Shown here one piece after another: positions 15,979-23,410 of a stretch of DNA of 64,000 bases. The notes beneath the pieces were generated by a model. The model saw only the letters and a program-made list of their open reading frames with translations, did not search any database and had not been told where the DNA came from. This DNA comes from Polyangiaceae bacterium. GTDB taxonomy: Bacteria; Myxococcota_A; Polyangia; Polyangiales; Polyangiaceae. The position numbers and the translations under genes were made by a program. Numbering within the stretch: position 1 is the first letter of the stretch; each line of letters opens with the position of its first letter. The DNA lies in contig JAHBVX010000006.1 of the NCBI GenBank assembly GCA_019637295.1, positions 430,893 through 494,892 on the forward strand, written 5' to 3'.

Positions 15979-18147
15979 CTAGAAGGTCTGACCTGGGTTC
16001 GGCTGCCCCGGGCTGGCGGCGACGCCGCTCTGCCAGGTGAACGCCGCGTAGTCCTTGCCGCTACCGACGAGCGAGAGGGACTGGCCGAGCGGCGAGTTGG
16101 TGGACTGCAGCACGCCAATGTTCATGGAGGCCATGCCCGCGGCGGGTCCGTTCGTCGGCGTGAACGCGCCCTCGTACGAGAGGAACTGCACCACCTCGCC
16201 GCGCGAGTTGACCAGGGCGACGCCGTCAGGCTCACCCGCGGTGTCCGAGCCGCCGTTCTGGATTCCGGCGACCGCGAACCAGCGAGTGCCGAAGCCTCCA
16301 GCCTGGTTCGGCAGCGTACCCGAGTCGATGCTCACCGACTTGTACACGCGGCGCTGGGCAGGGGCGCCGTTGTAGAAGACCAGGCTGTAGCCGCTCAGGT
16401 CGGCGCCCGCGGTGCCGGCCAGCTCCACCCCTTCGTTCACGTCCGTCCCGATGTTGTCGTAGTGAAGCTCGTTGATCCAGACCTTCGGCTCGACGGGCGC
16501 GGCCTCGCAGGAGAGGGAGGCCGGAGCGCACGCCTTGCCCGTGATGGTGTTGCCGCTCCGGATCTCGAAGCAGGTGTACCCGCCCGGGCAGTCGTTGTTC
16601 GTCTCGCACTTGGTGCCGCAGTTCTTCTTGCCGCCGCCGTAGTCCACGCATGACGAGTCGAAGCCCCCGCACTGGGCATGGCTGCTGCAGGGCTCGCACA
16701 GGCGCGAGAAGTCCGCGTACGGGTTGAAGCGCGGGTTGTCGTCGATGCCGTGCACGCCGTAGAGCGGCGTCATCCAGTACTCTTGGTTGAGCTTGCGGAT
16801 GATCTCGCCGTACATGTGCGGCTTCAGCTCGCCCGCGTGGCTCTGATTCGTGACCGCGTCGATCAAGACCTTGGCCGTGCGGCCATTGCCGGCGGCGTTC
16901 GAGAAGCTCGTCGTGGTGATCACGTCCAGGTCCACACGACCCTGCTTGACCGGGTTCAGGTACAGCGAGTCGGCGACCATGTACGTGTCGCACCCGCTCG
17001 CGAGCACGACCTGATAGAAGGACTCGGGGATGGCGAGGCCGGGCAGCTCCGTGTCGTCCAGCTCGCCGGCCTCGGTGGCGTTCCAGTTGGCCAGCGCGAA
17101 GCCGTACTGCGGGCCCGCGTGGCCCTCGAAGATGATGAGCTGGCGCTCGGCGAAGGCCTGGACCAACGCAGACTTCATCTGGCCAGCGAAGGCGGGGCTC
17201 GCCGGGTCGCCCTGCCCGGGGTGGACCAGCTGCAGCGACACCGGGATCTCGCGGCCGTTCACCTTGATGGTGCGCGTCAGCTCGCCCGAGTCGAGCTTCA
17301 GGTCGTCGTAGCTGCCCACCGGGCTCTTGAAGCCTCGCTCCTGCACCAGCCAGCGGTACATCTCCTTGGCGGTCTGCAGGTCGTAGCGCGCGTCGTAGTA
17401 GTCCCAGCCGACGAACATGCCGATCTTCAGCTTGCCGCCCGCCTTGGCGAGCTGCGCGTCCGAGAACAGCTTGTGGTACTCGAGGTAGGCGTCGTTCGAG
17501 CGCGGATAGGCCTTGATGCGAAGCTCGAGGGTCTCCTTCTGACCGGTGTACGTCTCGGGCTTGTACTGGTTGAACGGCGCCTTGCGGTACCACTCGGGCT
17601 GGCTCAGCGTGGAGTTCGGCAACACCGGCACCTCCAGCGTGAAGCAGCGCTCACCCTCACCGCAGGGCGTGGACGGGATCCGCTGGAGCAGATCGAAGGG
17701 TCCGCTGAGCTCGCTGGTGAAGGTGTAGTCGAACTTCCCGCTGGCGTCCGGGTCCGTCACCTCGAGCGCTTCGTAGCTCTCCGGTCGCGTCATCGCGGTG
17801 AACCCGCCCCAGTCTTCGTTGGGCGCGTCGTGCTTGTCGATCACGTACTGATTGAGGAACCACGCGATGGCGAAATTCTTCAGCGTGATGGACTCCAGGG
17901 AGCAGCGCTTCTGTGCGTCCGGTGAGTCCGTGTGAGCTGCGAGGCAGCTCTGCTCCAGCGTGGCGAAGGTCGCGCCAGTGACGGTGTACTCCTGCGCGTG
18001 GGTGCTGAAGTAGTCATCCGCCTTGCCGGGCGGCACCAGGATGGAGCTGCCTCCACCGTCGCCAGCCGGGGGTTGGTCCGACGCGGAACAGGCGACGGTC
18101 AGACTCAGAACGGTCAGGGGCCACAGCGCTCGTCGGAACATGCTCAC
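15979..18147 (-). CDS. Large lipoprotein with possible caspase-like dyad and lamin-tail-like C-terminal domain
   Basis: A 722-residue lipoprotein (lipobox LTVAC, Cys 20). The central region has FEGHAG (H343) and LASGCD (C386), a His/Cys pair with spacing like clan CD cysteine peptidases such as gingipain or clostripain. A Cys-rich module follows (about 480-545). The C-terminal ~165 residues begin VWINELHYDN and match the lamin-tail-like domain often fused to secreted nucleases. GAGGTGAGC is the Shine-Dalgarno. Peptidase activity is a hypothesis only; HAG replaces the usual HG. Confidence 0.7.
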   Translation of the reverse strand: MSMFRRALWPLTVLSLTVACSASDQPPAGDGGGSSILVPPGKADDYFSTHAQEYTVTGATFATLEQSCLAAHTDSPDAQKRCSLESITLKNFAIAWFLNQYVIDKHDAPNEDWGGFTAMTRPESYEALEVTDPDASGKFDYTFTSELSGPFDLLQRIPSTPCGEGERCFTLEVPVLPNSTLSQPEWYRKAPFNQYKPETYTGQKETLELRIKAYPRSNDAYLEYHKLFSDAQLAKAGGKLKIGMFVGWDYYDARYDLQTAKEMYRWLVQERGFKSPVGSYDDLKLDSGELTRTIKVNGREIPVSLQLVHPGQGDPASPAFAGQMKSALVQAFAERQLIIFEGHAGPQYGFALANWNATEAGELDDTELPGLAIPESFYQVVLASGCDTYMVADSLYLNPVKQGRVDLDVITTTSFSNAAGNGRTAKVLIDAVTNQSHAGELKPHMYGEIIRKLNQEYWMTPLYGVHGIDDNPRFNPYADFSRLCEPCSSHAQCGGFDSSCVDYGGGKKNCGTKCETNNDCPGGYTCFEIRSGNTITGKACAPASLSCEAAPVEPKVWINELHYDNIGTDVNEGVELAGTAGADLSGYSLVFYNGAPAQRRVYKSVSIDSGTLPNQAGGFGTRWFAVAGIQNGGSDTAGEPDGVALVNSRGEVVQFLSYEGAFTPTNGPAAGMASMNIGVLQSTNSPLGQSLSLVGSGKDYAAFTWQSGVAASPGQPNPGQTF

Positions 18148-18542
18148 CTCGATGTAGGTGACTGTACGCTGATCAGCGTGGATGTGTTCCTCAATCGTCG
18201 CGGCGGGCGAGAAATCCAGGGGAATCGTTCAAAATTCCAGGCGCACGGGCACCGACAAAAAAACAAGCACGCGAACGGGGCGCCCGATGTTGCCATCTCG
18301 CGCCCCGCCCGCGTGCTGGTTTCCAAGGTTCGCTGGCTCCACGCGCCATGTGGCGCTTGGCCTCGGGCTCGGCGGCCGACCGCCTTTCCCGAGGAGCTCA
18401 CCTCGGCGGAAAGGACCCTCGGGCGAGCCCGAGATCCATTCCCCTCTGGAGCTGGTTCCGGATAGCCGAAGCGGGCAGCGCGTCGGGTTTCGACAGGCTG
18501 CCCGCCCTGGCTCTTCGCGGGATCAACCAGCCCCGCTCGGCA
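18148..18542. other. Intergenic region, no credible gene
   Basis: This stretch lies upstream of the large lipoprotein gene and downstream of the histone-like gene, both on the minus strand. Frames open on either strand are low-complexity and lack starts with support. It holds a perfect 14-bp palindrome near its left end (annotated separately) and a run of seven A at about 18258-18264. Confidence 0.5.
18166..18179. promoter_or_regulatory. Perfect 14-bp palindrome, candidate operator
   Basis: ACGCTGATCAGCGT is its own reverse complement. It lies 18 bp upstream of the start codon of the large lipoprotein gene, where a dimeric regulator could block expression. No matching regulator is identified. 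Confidence 0.4.
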
Positions 18543-18722
18543 TCACGCCTTCTTGGCGCGGGCCTTGCGCTTGGCGGCCTTCTTGGCGCGCTTCGCGGGG
18601 GCCTTCTTCGCTGCTGCCTTCTTGGTGGCGCGGCGCTTGGTGGTGCGCTTCTTTGCCACCTTGGGGGCCTTCTTCGCAGCGGTCTTACGAGCGGTCTTGG
18701 TACGGGTCTTCTTTGCGGCCAT
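18543..18722 (-). CDS. Lys/Ala-rich histone H1-like protein, 59 aa
   Basis: A 59-residue highly basic protein built of AKKA/KKTR-type repeats, as in bacterial histone H1-like proteins and the C-terminal tails of HU. It should bind DNA nonspecifically or tune chromosome compaction; this is inferred from composition. An ideal AGGAGG Shine-Dalgarno sits 7 nt before ATG 18722, and a strong promoter lies upstream. This suggests high expression. Confidence 0.8.
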   Translation of the reverse strand: MAAKKTRTKTARKTAAKKAPKVAKKRTTKRRATKKAAAKKAPAKRAKKAAKRKARAKKA

Positions 18723-18787
18723 TTGATGCCTCCTACGAGCGTTTGGGAGTTTGGACAATCAAGCCCATCCCGCGGTATGTTGCACGA

Positions 18788-18817
18788 CGTATATTGCCAC
18801 CTATTGTGTTGTGTCAA
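18788..18817 (-). promoter_or_regulatory. Sigma-70-type promoter of histone-like gene
   Basis: On the minus strand a perfect TTGACA (18812-18817) is followed after 18 bp by TATACG (18788-18793). Predicted transcription starts near 18781, giving a leader of about 58 nt ending in AGGAGG. Confidence 0.6.
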
Positions 18818-19027
18818 CGAAAATTGTCATGGGGGTATCTGCTTTTCCTTGACACCTCGGGAACGGGAGAACGGCTGCAGGAGACGCGCGCGGGCCCCCG
18901 ATCGCGCCCGAATTTGGCGGGGTTCATGGCGAATTCCCGTTGGGCGACGCGCACTTGACGCCGGGCCCCCAGGAACGCTAGGCGTCTCTCTTCGTCGCGA
19001 AAATGCGACCTCGAAACGGTGACGCTC
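18818..19027. other. Divergent intergenic region upstream of OmpA-like gene
   Basis: No gene is supported. A second TTGACA lies on the plus strand at 18849-18854 without a good -10. Further right, TTGACG (18955-18960), an 18-bp gap and TAGGCG (18979-18984) make a weak promoter candidate for the OmpA-like gene. Confidence 0.35.
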
Positions 19028-19843
19028 ATGGCCTACCTCGCTCGAAAAATTCTTCTGCTGTCCTTCACCTTCCCCGCGCTGGTCGGCTGCGGGTACTCGC
19101 AAGAGGAGTGGGATCAGAAGGTCCGCGAGAACGAGAGCCTGCGCAACCAGCTCGCGGCGCAACGCCAAGCTCACACCAAGTGCGAGCAGGACTTCGCGAC
19201 GGCGCTCCAGGAAGTGGACGACCTGAAGACGAAGCTCCGCGAGCGAGGCATCAGCCTGGACAATCTCAGCGCGAGCCTCGAACAGCAGAACAAGGCACTC
19301 GAAGAGTACCGCCGGCGCGCGGAGCAGCTCGATCAGATCCGCAAGCGCTTCGACCTGCTGCGCAGCAAACTGCAGAAGCTCACCCAGCTTGGTCTGAAGG
19401 TCGAAGTTCGCGACAATCGCATGCTGATCCAGCTGCCGGGCGACGTGCTCTTCGACTCTGGCCGCGACAAGCTCAAGAAGGACGGCGAGGACATCCTGCG
19501 TCAAGTCGCCGAGGTCGTGCGCAACGACGCCGACCTCGCGAGCCGCGTGTTTCAGGTCGCCGGGCACACCGACAGCAAGCCCCTGGTCGGCGGCGCCTTC
19601 CGAGACAACTGGGGTCTGTCCGCGATGCGCGCGCGCTCGGTGCTCGTCTTCCTGACCGGATCGACGGAGTCCGGCGGCGGTGGGCTCAACACGAAGAACT
19701 GGAGTGCGGCGGGTTACGCCGAGACCCACCCGGTGGAGTCCAACGACACGGACGAGGGGCGCCAGCGCAACCGCCGCGTCGAGCTGGTCGTCCTGCCGAA
19801 CGTCGAAGAGATGCTCAACCTGAACAGCCTCGCGCAGCCCTGA
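19028..19843 (+). CDS. OmpA-family peptidoglycan-binding lipoprotein
   Basis: About 271 residues. The lipobox is ALVGC (Cys 21 from ATG 19028). Residues ~25-110 form a coiled-coil rich in Glu/Gln/Arg. The C-terminal OmpA domain shows VLFDSGRDKL, VAGHTDSKPL and QRNRRVELVV, including the Asp and Arg that bind diaminopimelate. It likely links the outer membrane to peptidoglycan. A GTG at 19019 is an alternative start. Confidence 0.9.
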   Translation: MAYLARKILLLSFTFPALVGCGYSQEEWDQKVRENESLRNQLAAQRQAHTKCEQDFATALQEVDDLKTKLRERGISLDNLSASLEQQNKALEEYRRRAEQLDQIRKRFDLLRSKLQKLTQLGLKVEVRDNRMLIQLPGDVLFDSGRDKLKKDGEDILRQVAEVVRNDADLASRVFQVAGHTDSKPLVGGAFRDNWGLSAMRARSVLVFLTGSTESGGGGLNTKNWSAAGYAETHPVESNDTDEGRQRNRRVELVVLPNVEEMLNLNSLAQP

Positions 19844-20218
19844 GGCTGCCGAGCGCGGGTGGGCGTCGCGGCGCTCACGGGCTATGCTCGGGGGTGCGCA
19901 ACGCCGTTTTGTCCGCGGCTTGCGTCGGGTTGGGGATGTGCAACAATTAGTTGACAGAGTCACTCCGGCTGACTAGAGTGCCGCGCCTGGCGACCCCTAA
20001 CCTGAAGTTGGGAAGGCGCCGAGAGGCACGAGGCCGTCGCGGGCCTTAGACCCGTCTAGGTGGAATGAAACGTTTTCCCGGTCCGTTCTAGTCGCGCTAC
20101 GGCGCGCTCCCAATCTCGGGAGCCCACACCGGGTCTTGACTTAGATGCGAGAAAATTCGCGCCCGCGGGCGCGTGGCATTGGCGCGTGTGCTCTTTGCCG
20201 AATTCGAAGGGAGTCACC
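19844..20218 (+). other. Long structured leader/intergenic region upstream of cdnL
   Basis: No gene is supported here. After the promoter at 19951 there are three inverted repeats: TAGAC-CC-GTCTA (20047-20058), GCTCCC-6 nt-GGGAGC (20106-20123), and a perfect 16-bp palindrome CGCGCCCGCGGGCGCG (20158-20173). They fall in the predicted ~230-nt leader of cdnL and may be RNA hairpins or protein sites. Confidence 0.5.
19951..19979 (+). promoter_or_regulatory. Sigma-70-type promoter, probably of cdnL
   Basis: A perfect TTGACA (19951-19956), a 17-bp spacer and TAGAGT (19974-19979). It is the best consensus promoter in the window. It faces cdnL, whose ATG is at 20219. Confidence 0.6.
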
Positions 20219-20719
20219 ATGCAGCAGGAAATAGAGTTCAAGGTCGGCGACAAGGCGGTTTACCCCGCGCAGGGCGTTGCTGAGGTCATCAGCATCGACG
20301 AGAAGGACATCGCCGGTTCGCGGCAGCGCTTCTACGTGCTCCGCATCTTGGACACGGACCGCAAGATCATGGTCCCGGTTTCCAACGCCAACGCCGTCGG
20401 TCTGCGGCAGGTGATCAGCGAGCAAGAGATCCGCGAGATCTTCGATATTCTCAAGGAGCGCACGATCGGCTTCGACACCCAGACCTGGAACCGCCGCTAT
20501 CGCGGCTTCATGGACAAGATCAAGACGGGATCGATCTACGACGTCGCCGAGGTGCTGCGTGACTTGTACCGGCTCAAGGCCAACAAGCAGCTGTCCTTCG
20601 GAGAGCGTCGCATGCTCGACACGGCTCGTTCGCTCATCGTGAAGGAAATCGCGATCGCGCGCAGCCAGACGGAAGAGCAAGTGAAGGACGAGATCGAAGC
20701 CATCTTCTTCAGCAACTGA
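20219..20719 (+). CDS. cdnL: CdnL/CarD-family RNA polymerase-binding regulator
   Basis: A 166-residue protein. Residues ~5-65 form the CarD/CdnL RNA-polymerase interaction domain (VGDKAVYPAQGVAEV, and FYVLRI with IMVPV). Residues ~70-166 are helical with the conserved WNRRYR and LSFGERRMLDTAR segments. There is no HMGA-like tail, so it matches CdnL rather than Myxococcus CarD. CdnL stabilises promoter open complexes, notably at rRNA genes, and is essential in M. xanthus. AAGGGAG is the Shine-Dalgarno. Confidence 0.93.
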   Translation: MQQEIEFKVGDKAVYPAQGVAEVISIDEKDIAGSRQRFYVLRILDTDRKIMVPVSNANAVGLRQVISEQEIREIFDILKERTIGFDTQTWNRRYRGFMDKIKTGSIYDVAEVLRDLYRLKANKQLSFGERRMLDTARSLIVKEIAIARSQTEEQVKDEIEAIFFSN

Positions 20720-20776
20720 CCGAAGCACTGCTTCGGATTCGCGGCGCGCGCTTCGGCACGCGCCGCGAGTCGTTTT
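20720..20776 (+). terminator. Intrinsic terminator after cdnL
   Basis: Directly after the cdnL stop, CCGAAGC-ACT-GCTTCGG is a perfect 7-bp hairpin (20720-20736). It is followed by a 9-bp perfect stem CGCGGCGCG/CGCGCCGCG (20740-20767) and then GTCGTTTTG. The gene beyond is convergent. Confidence 0.65.
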
Positions 20777-20781
20777 GTGGC

Positions 20782-21249
20782 TCAGCTGCCGCCGTCCGGC
20801 CGCGTTTGGATGGGGGAGAGGGGTGGCAGCTCGAGCACCACGCGCCAACGTTCGTCCTCAAAGACGCAGCGGATGTCGTGCCGCTGCGTGGCTGGGTCTT
20901 CGCCCAGAACCGTGACGACCGCAAACTGTCCCACGATCTGCGACCGGAAGCTCTTGGGCTTGAAGCGCAGCGTGAAGCGGGACGGCGCGATCATCTCCTC
21001 CGGCGCGAGCTTGCGCCCCGACAGCGCGCTCGCCCGCTTGGCGCGCTCGGCCAGATTGCGCTGCGCGTCCGACCAGAGCAGCTCGTACGCGGCGCGCGCC
21101 GCCTGGGGATCCCCATGGTGGCGCTGCATGCGGTCGAGGAACTCTTGCACGACTCCCTCGGGCGTCGCGTCCACGGGCTCGCGCGCGCAGCCGAGCGCGC
21201 CGAGGGCGAGCGGCAAGAGCACGACGGCGCGACGGGGGCAGCGCCTCAA
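20782..21249 (-). CDS. Lipoprotein, 155 aa, NTF2-like
   Basis: The lipobox is LGALGC (Cys 21). The mature part has a helix-rich start (PEGVVQEFLDRMQRHHGD) and a C-terminal beta-sheet ending in a CVFEDERWRVVLEL strand, the layout of NTF2-like/DUF4878 lipoproteins. Function unknown. Its start overlaps the end of trpS by 4 nt, so it is translationally coupled. Confidence 0.7.
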   Translation of the reverse strand: MRRCPRRAVVLLPLALGALGCAREPVDATPEGVVQEFLDRMQRHHGDPQAARAAYELLWSDAQRNLAERAKRASALSGRKLAPEEMIAPSRFTLRFKPKSFRSQIVGQFAVVTVLGEDPATQRHDIRCVFEDERWRVVLELPPLSPIQTRPDGGS

Positions 21250-22259
21250 CGCGGTGGCGCCTCCGCGCGCATGCCCATCGCGTCGCGAACCTCGACCAGG
21301 GTGGCCTGCGCGATCTCGCGGGCGCGCGCGGCGCCATCGCGCAGGACGTCGAGCACCCGCGCGGGCTCGGCGCGAAGCGCGGCCGCGCGCTCGCGCATGG
21401 GGTCGAGCGCCGTGTTCAGCGACTGCACCAGGCGCTTCTTGCAGTCACCGCAGCCCAGGGCTCCCGAGCGGCAGTCGCGATCGATGTCGGCCACCAGGGC
21501 GGCGTCCGTCAGCGCCGTGTGCATGGTGAATACGTTGCAGATCTCGGGATGCCCAGCATCGCCGAGCCGCAGCTTGGCCGGGTCGGTGAACGCGCCCTTG
21601 AGCTTCTTCTCGACGGTCTTGGCGTCGTCGAACAGGTCGATGGAGTTGCCGCGCGACTTGCTCATCTTGGCCTTGCCGTCGATCCCCATGATGCGCGGTG
21701 TCTTGGTCAACAGCGGCTTGGGCTCCGGGAACACCTGGCCATAGCGCGCATTGAAGCGCCGCGCGATCTCGCGTGACAGCTCGAGGTGCTGCACCTGATC
21801 GTCCCCGACCGGCACGACCGTGGCCTTGTACACCAGGATGTCCGCAGCCATCAGCACCGGGTAAGTGAAGAGCCCGGAGTTGACGTTCTGCTTGTACTGG
21901 TCGCTCTTCTCCTTGAACTGGGTCATCCGCTGCAGATCGCCCATCGCGGTGACGGTTCCGAGGTACCACGCGAGCTCCATGTGCTCTGGCACGTCGCTCT
22001 GGATGAACACCGAACAGCGCTCGGGGTCGAGCCCTGCCGCCAGGTAGCTGAGCGCGGTGCCGAAGATGCGGTGGGGCATCTGTTTCGGATCGTACTCGAC
22101 GGTGGTGGCGTGCGAGTCCACCACCGCGAACAGCGCCTCGTACTTCTGCTGGTCGACCAGCTCTACCCAGTTGCGCAGCGCACCGAGATAGTTGCCCAGG
22201 TGGAGCTCGCCGCTGCCAGTCGGCTGCATGCCCGAGAAGATTCGAGGGCGGTTCGACAT
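21246..22259 (-). CDS. trpS: Tryptophanyl-tRNA synthetase with possible iron-sulfur site
   Basis: A 337-residue class I synthetase that charges tRNA-Trp. The HIGH-equivalent is HLGN at 20-23, and KMSKS is at 198-202. Four Cys residues, C241-x21-C263-x6-C270-x2-C273, nearly match the [4Fe-4S] motif described for Thermotoga maritima TrpRS, and are absent from E. coli-type enzymes. Start: ATG 22259, with TATACG 11 nt upstream; an ORF start at 22298 has no support. Confidence 0.95.
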   Translation of the reverse strand: MSNRPRIFSGMQPTGSGELHLGNYLGALRNWVELVDQQKYEALFAVVDSHATTVEYDPKQMPHRIFGTALSYLAAGLDPERCSVFIQSDVPEHMELAWYLGTVTAMGDLQRMTQFKEKSDQYKQNVNSGLFTYPVLMAADILVYKATVVPVGDDQVQHLELSREIARRFNARYGQVFPEPKPLLTKTPRIMGIDGKAKMSKSRGNSIDLFDDAKTVEKKLKGAFTDPAKLRLGDAGHPEICNVFTMHTALTDAALVADIDRDCRSGALGCGDCKKRLVQSLNTALDPMRERAAALRAEPARVLDVLRDGAARAREIAQATLVEVRDAMGMRAEAPPR

Positions 22260-22270
22260 CGGAGGCTCGG

Positions 22271-22276
22271 CGTATA
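22271..22276 (-). promoter_or_regulatory. -10-like box (TATACG) upstream of trpS
   Basis: Minus-strand TATACG ends 11 nt before ATG 22259. It probably starts a very short leader for the trpS-lipoprotein unit. Confidence 0.35.
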
Positions 22277-22338
22277 CCGGAGGGCACGCTTGGAGCAAGC
22301 TTCAGTGCTTTACTTGGCCCGAACCAGGACCGGGTCGC

Positions 22339-22344
22339 TACGAT
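22339..22344 (+). promoter_or_regulatory. TANNNT-type -10 box (TACGAT)
   Basis: TACGAT ends 9 nt before ATG 22354 of the DNA methyltransferase gene; no Shine-Dalgarno is present. Confidence 0.35.
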
Positions 22345-22353
22345 TTGCGCCAC

Positions 22354-23409
22354 ATGAGCCGCGATGCCCCCGCCGTGCGCCTGCACTGGGACGGCAAGTC
22401 CAGTCCTTCGACGCCCCCCGCGGCCGAGCTCCGCGTCTCGAGGCCGGGGCATCCTGCCCGAATGCTGATTTCCGGGGACAACCTGGCGGCCTTGTCGGCG
22501 CTGACGCGACGCACCCGGGGCAGCGTGATGCTCGCCTACCTCGATCCCCCGTTCTTCACCGGGCGGCAGCATGACCGGGTGGAGCGCTCTCGGGACCCCG
22601 AGTCGGGCCGCGTCGTGCGGACGTCCACGCCGGCCTTCGACGATCGCTGGGACGGGCTCGACGACTACCTCACCGAGCTGCGCGATCGTGTTGCGCTGGT
22701 CCGCGAGCTGCTCGCTCCGGAGGGCTGCGTGGTCATCCACGTCGACCCGAAGACCAGTCACTACATCAAGGTGCTATGCGACGAGGTGTTCGGACCGCGC
22801 GCCTTCGCGAGCGAGATTGTGTGGCGTTATCGGCGTTGGCCCGCCAAGACGCCGAACTTCCAGCGGGTTCACGACGTGCTCTTGCGCTACGTCCGCGACC
22901 CGGACGTACGGCCCAAGTTCCGGCAGCTGTATGAGCCGCTCGCGGCCTCGACGCTGGCTACCTGGGGCAGCCGCAAGCAGCGCGCCGTGCTGGACGAGAC
23001 CGGGCGCCGGCTGCGCTCGAGCACCACCGAAGAGGACACCCCGGGAGCGCCGCTCGGCGACGTCTGGGAAATAGGCATCGTGGCGCCCATCTCTCGGGAG
23101 CGCACGGGCTATCCCACGCAGAAGCCCGAGGCCTTGATCGAGCGTCTGGTGCAGGTGTGCACCGACCCGGACGACTTGGTGCTCGACCCGTACGCGGGCA
23201 GCGGTACCACCCTGGCCGTCTGCCACCGGCTCGAGCGTCGCGCCATTGGCATCGACGAGAGCCCCGAGGCAATTCGGGTGGCGCGCCAGCGGCTAGAGCA
23301 GCTCGGTCAGGCGCCCCTCGAAGAGCGCGTCGAGCTCGCCGCGCCGCGGGCTGGTCGGGCACGGACCCTGCCGCTCGCGCCTGGCCCTCGCACGCGACTC
23401 GCGGGCTGA
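22354..23409 (+). CDS. DNA methyltransferase (beta-class, N6-adenine/N4-cytosine)
   Basis: A 351-residue methyltransferase. The catalytic motif IV reads DPPF at 64-67, and the SAM-binding motif I, DPYAGSGTT, is at 278-286. Motif IV before motif I defines the beta class, like type III Mod proteins. YPTQKPEALIERL precedes motif I as usual. The middle (about 110-230) is the likely target-recognition region. There is no restriction gene beside it, so it may be a solitary methylase. It lies 1 nt before the zincin-like gene. Confidence 0.88.
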   Translation: MSRDAPAVRLHWDGKSSPSTPPAAELRVSRPGHPARMLISGDNLAALSALTRRTRGSVMLAYLDPPFFTGRQHDRVERSRDPESGRVVRTSTPAFDDRWDGLDDYLTELRDRVALVRELLAPEGCVVIHVDPKTSHYIKVLCDEVFGPRAFASEIVWRYRRWPAKTPNFQRVHDVLLRYVRDPDVRPKFRQLYEPLAASTLATWGSRKQRAVLDETGRRLRSSTTEEDTPGAPLGDVWEIGIVAPISRERTGYPTQKPEALIERLVQVCTDPDDLVLDPYAGSGTTLAVCHRLERRAIGIDESPEAIRVARQRLEQLGQAPLEERVELAAPRAGRARTLPLAPGPRTRLAG

Positions 23410-23410
23410 C

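Noticed and set aside
18182..18958. Plus-strand gene across the histone-like gene
   Set aside because: Its translation is Arg/Ser/Pro-rich with no start support and is antisense to the well-supported histone-like gene.
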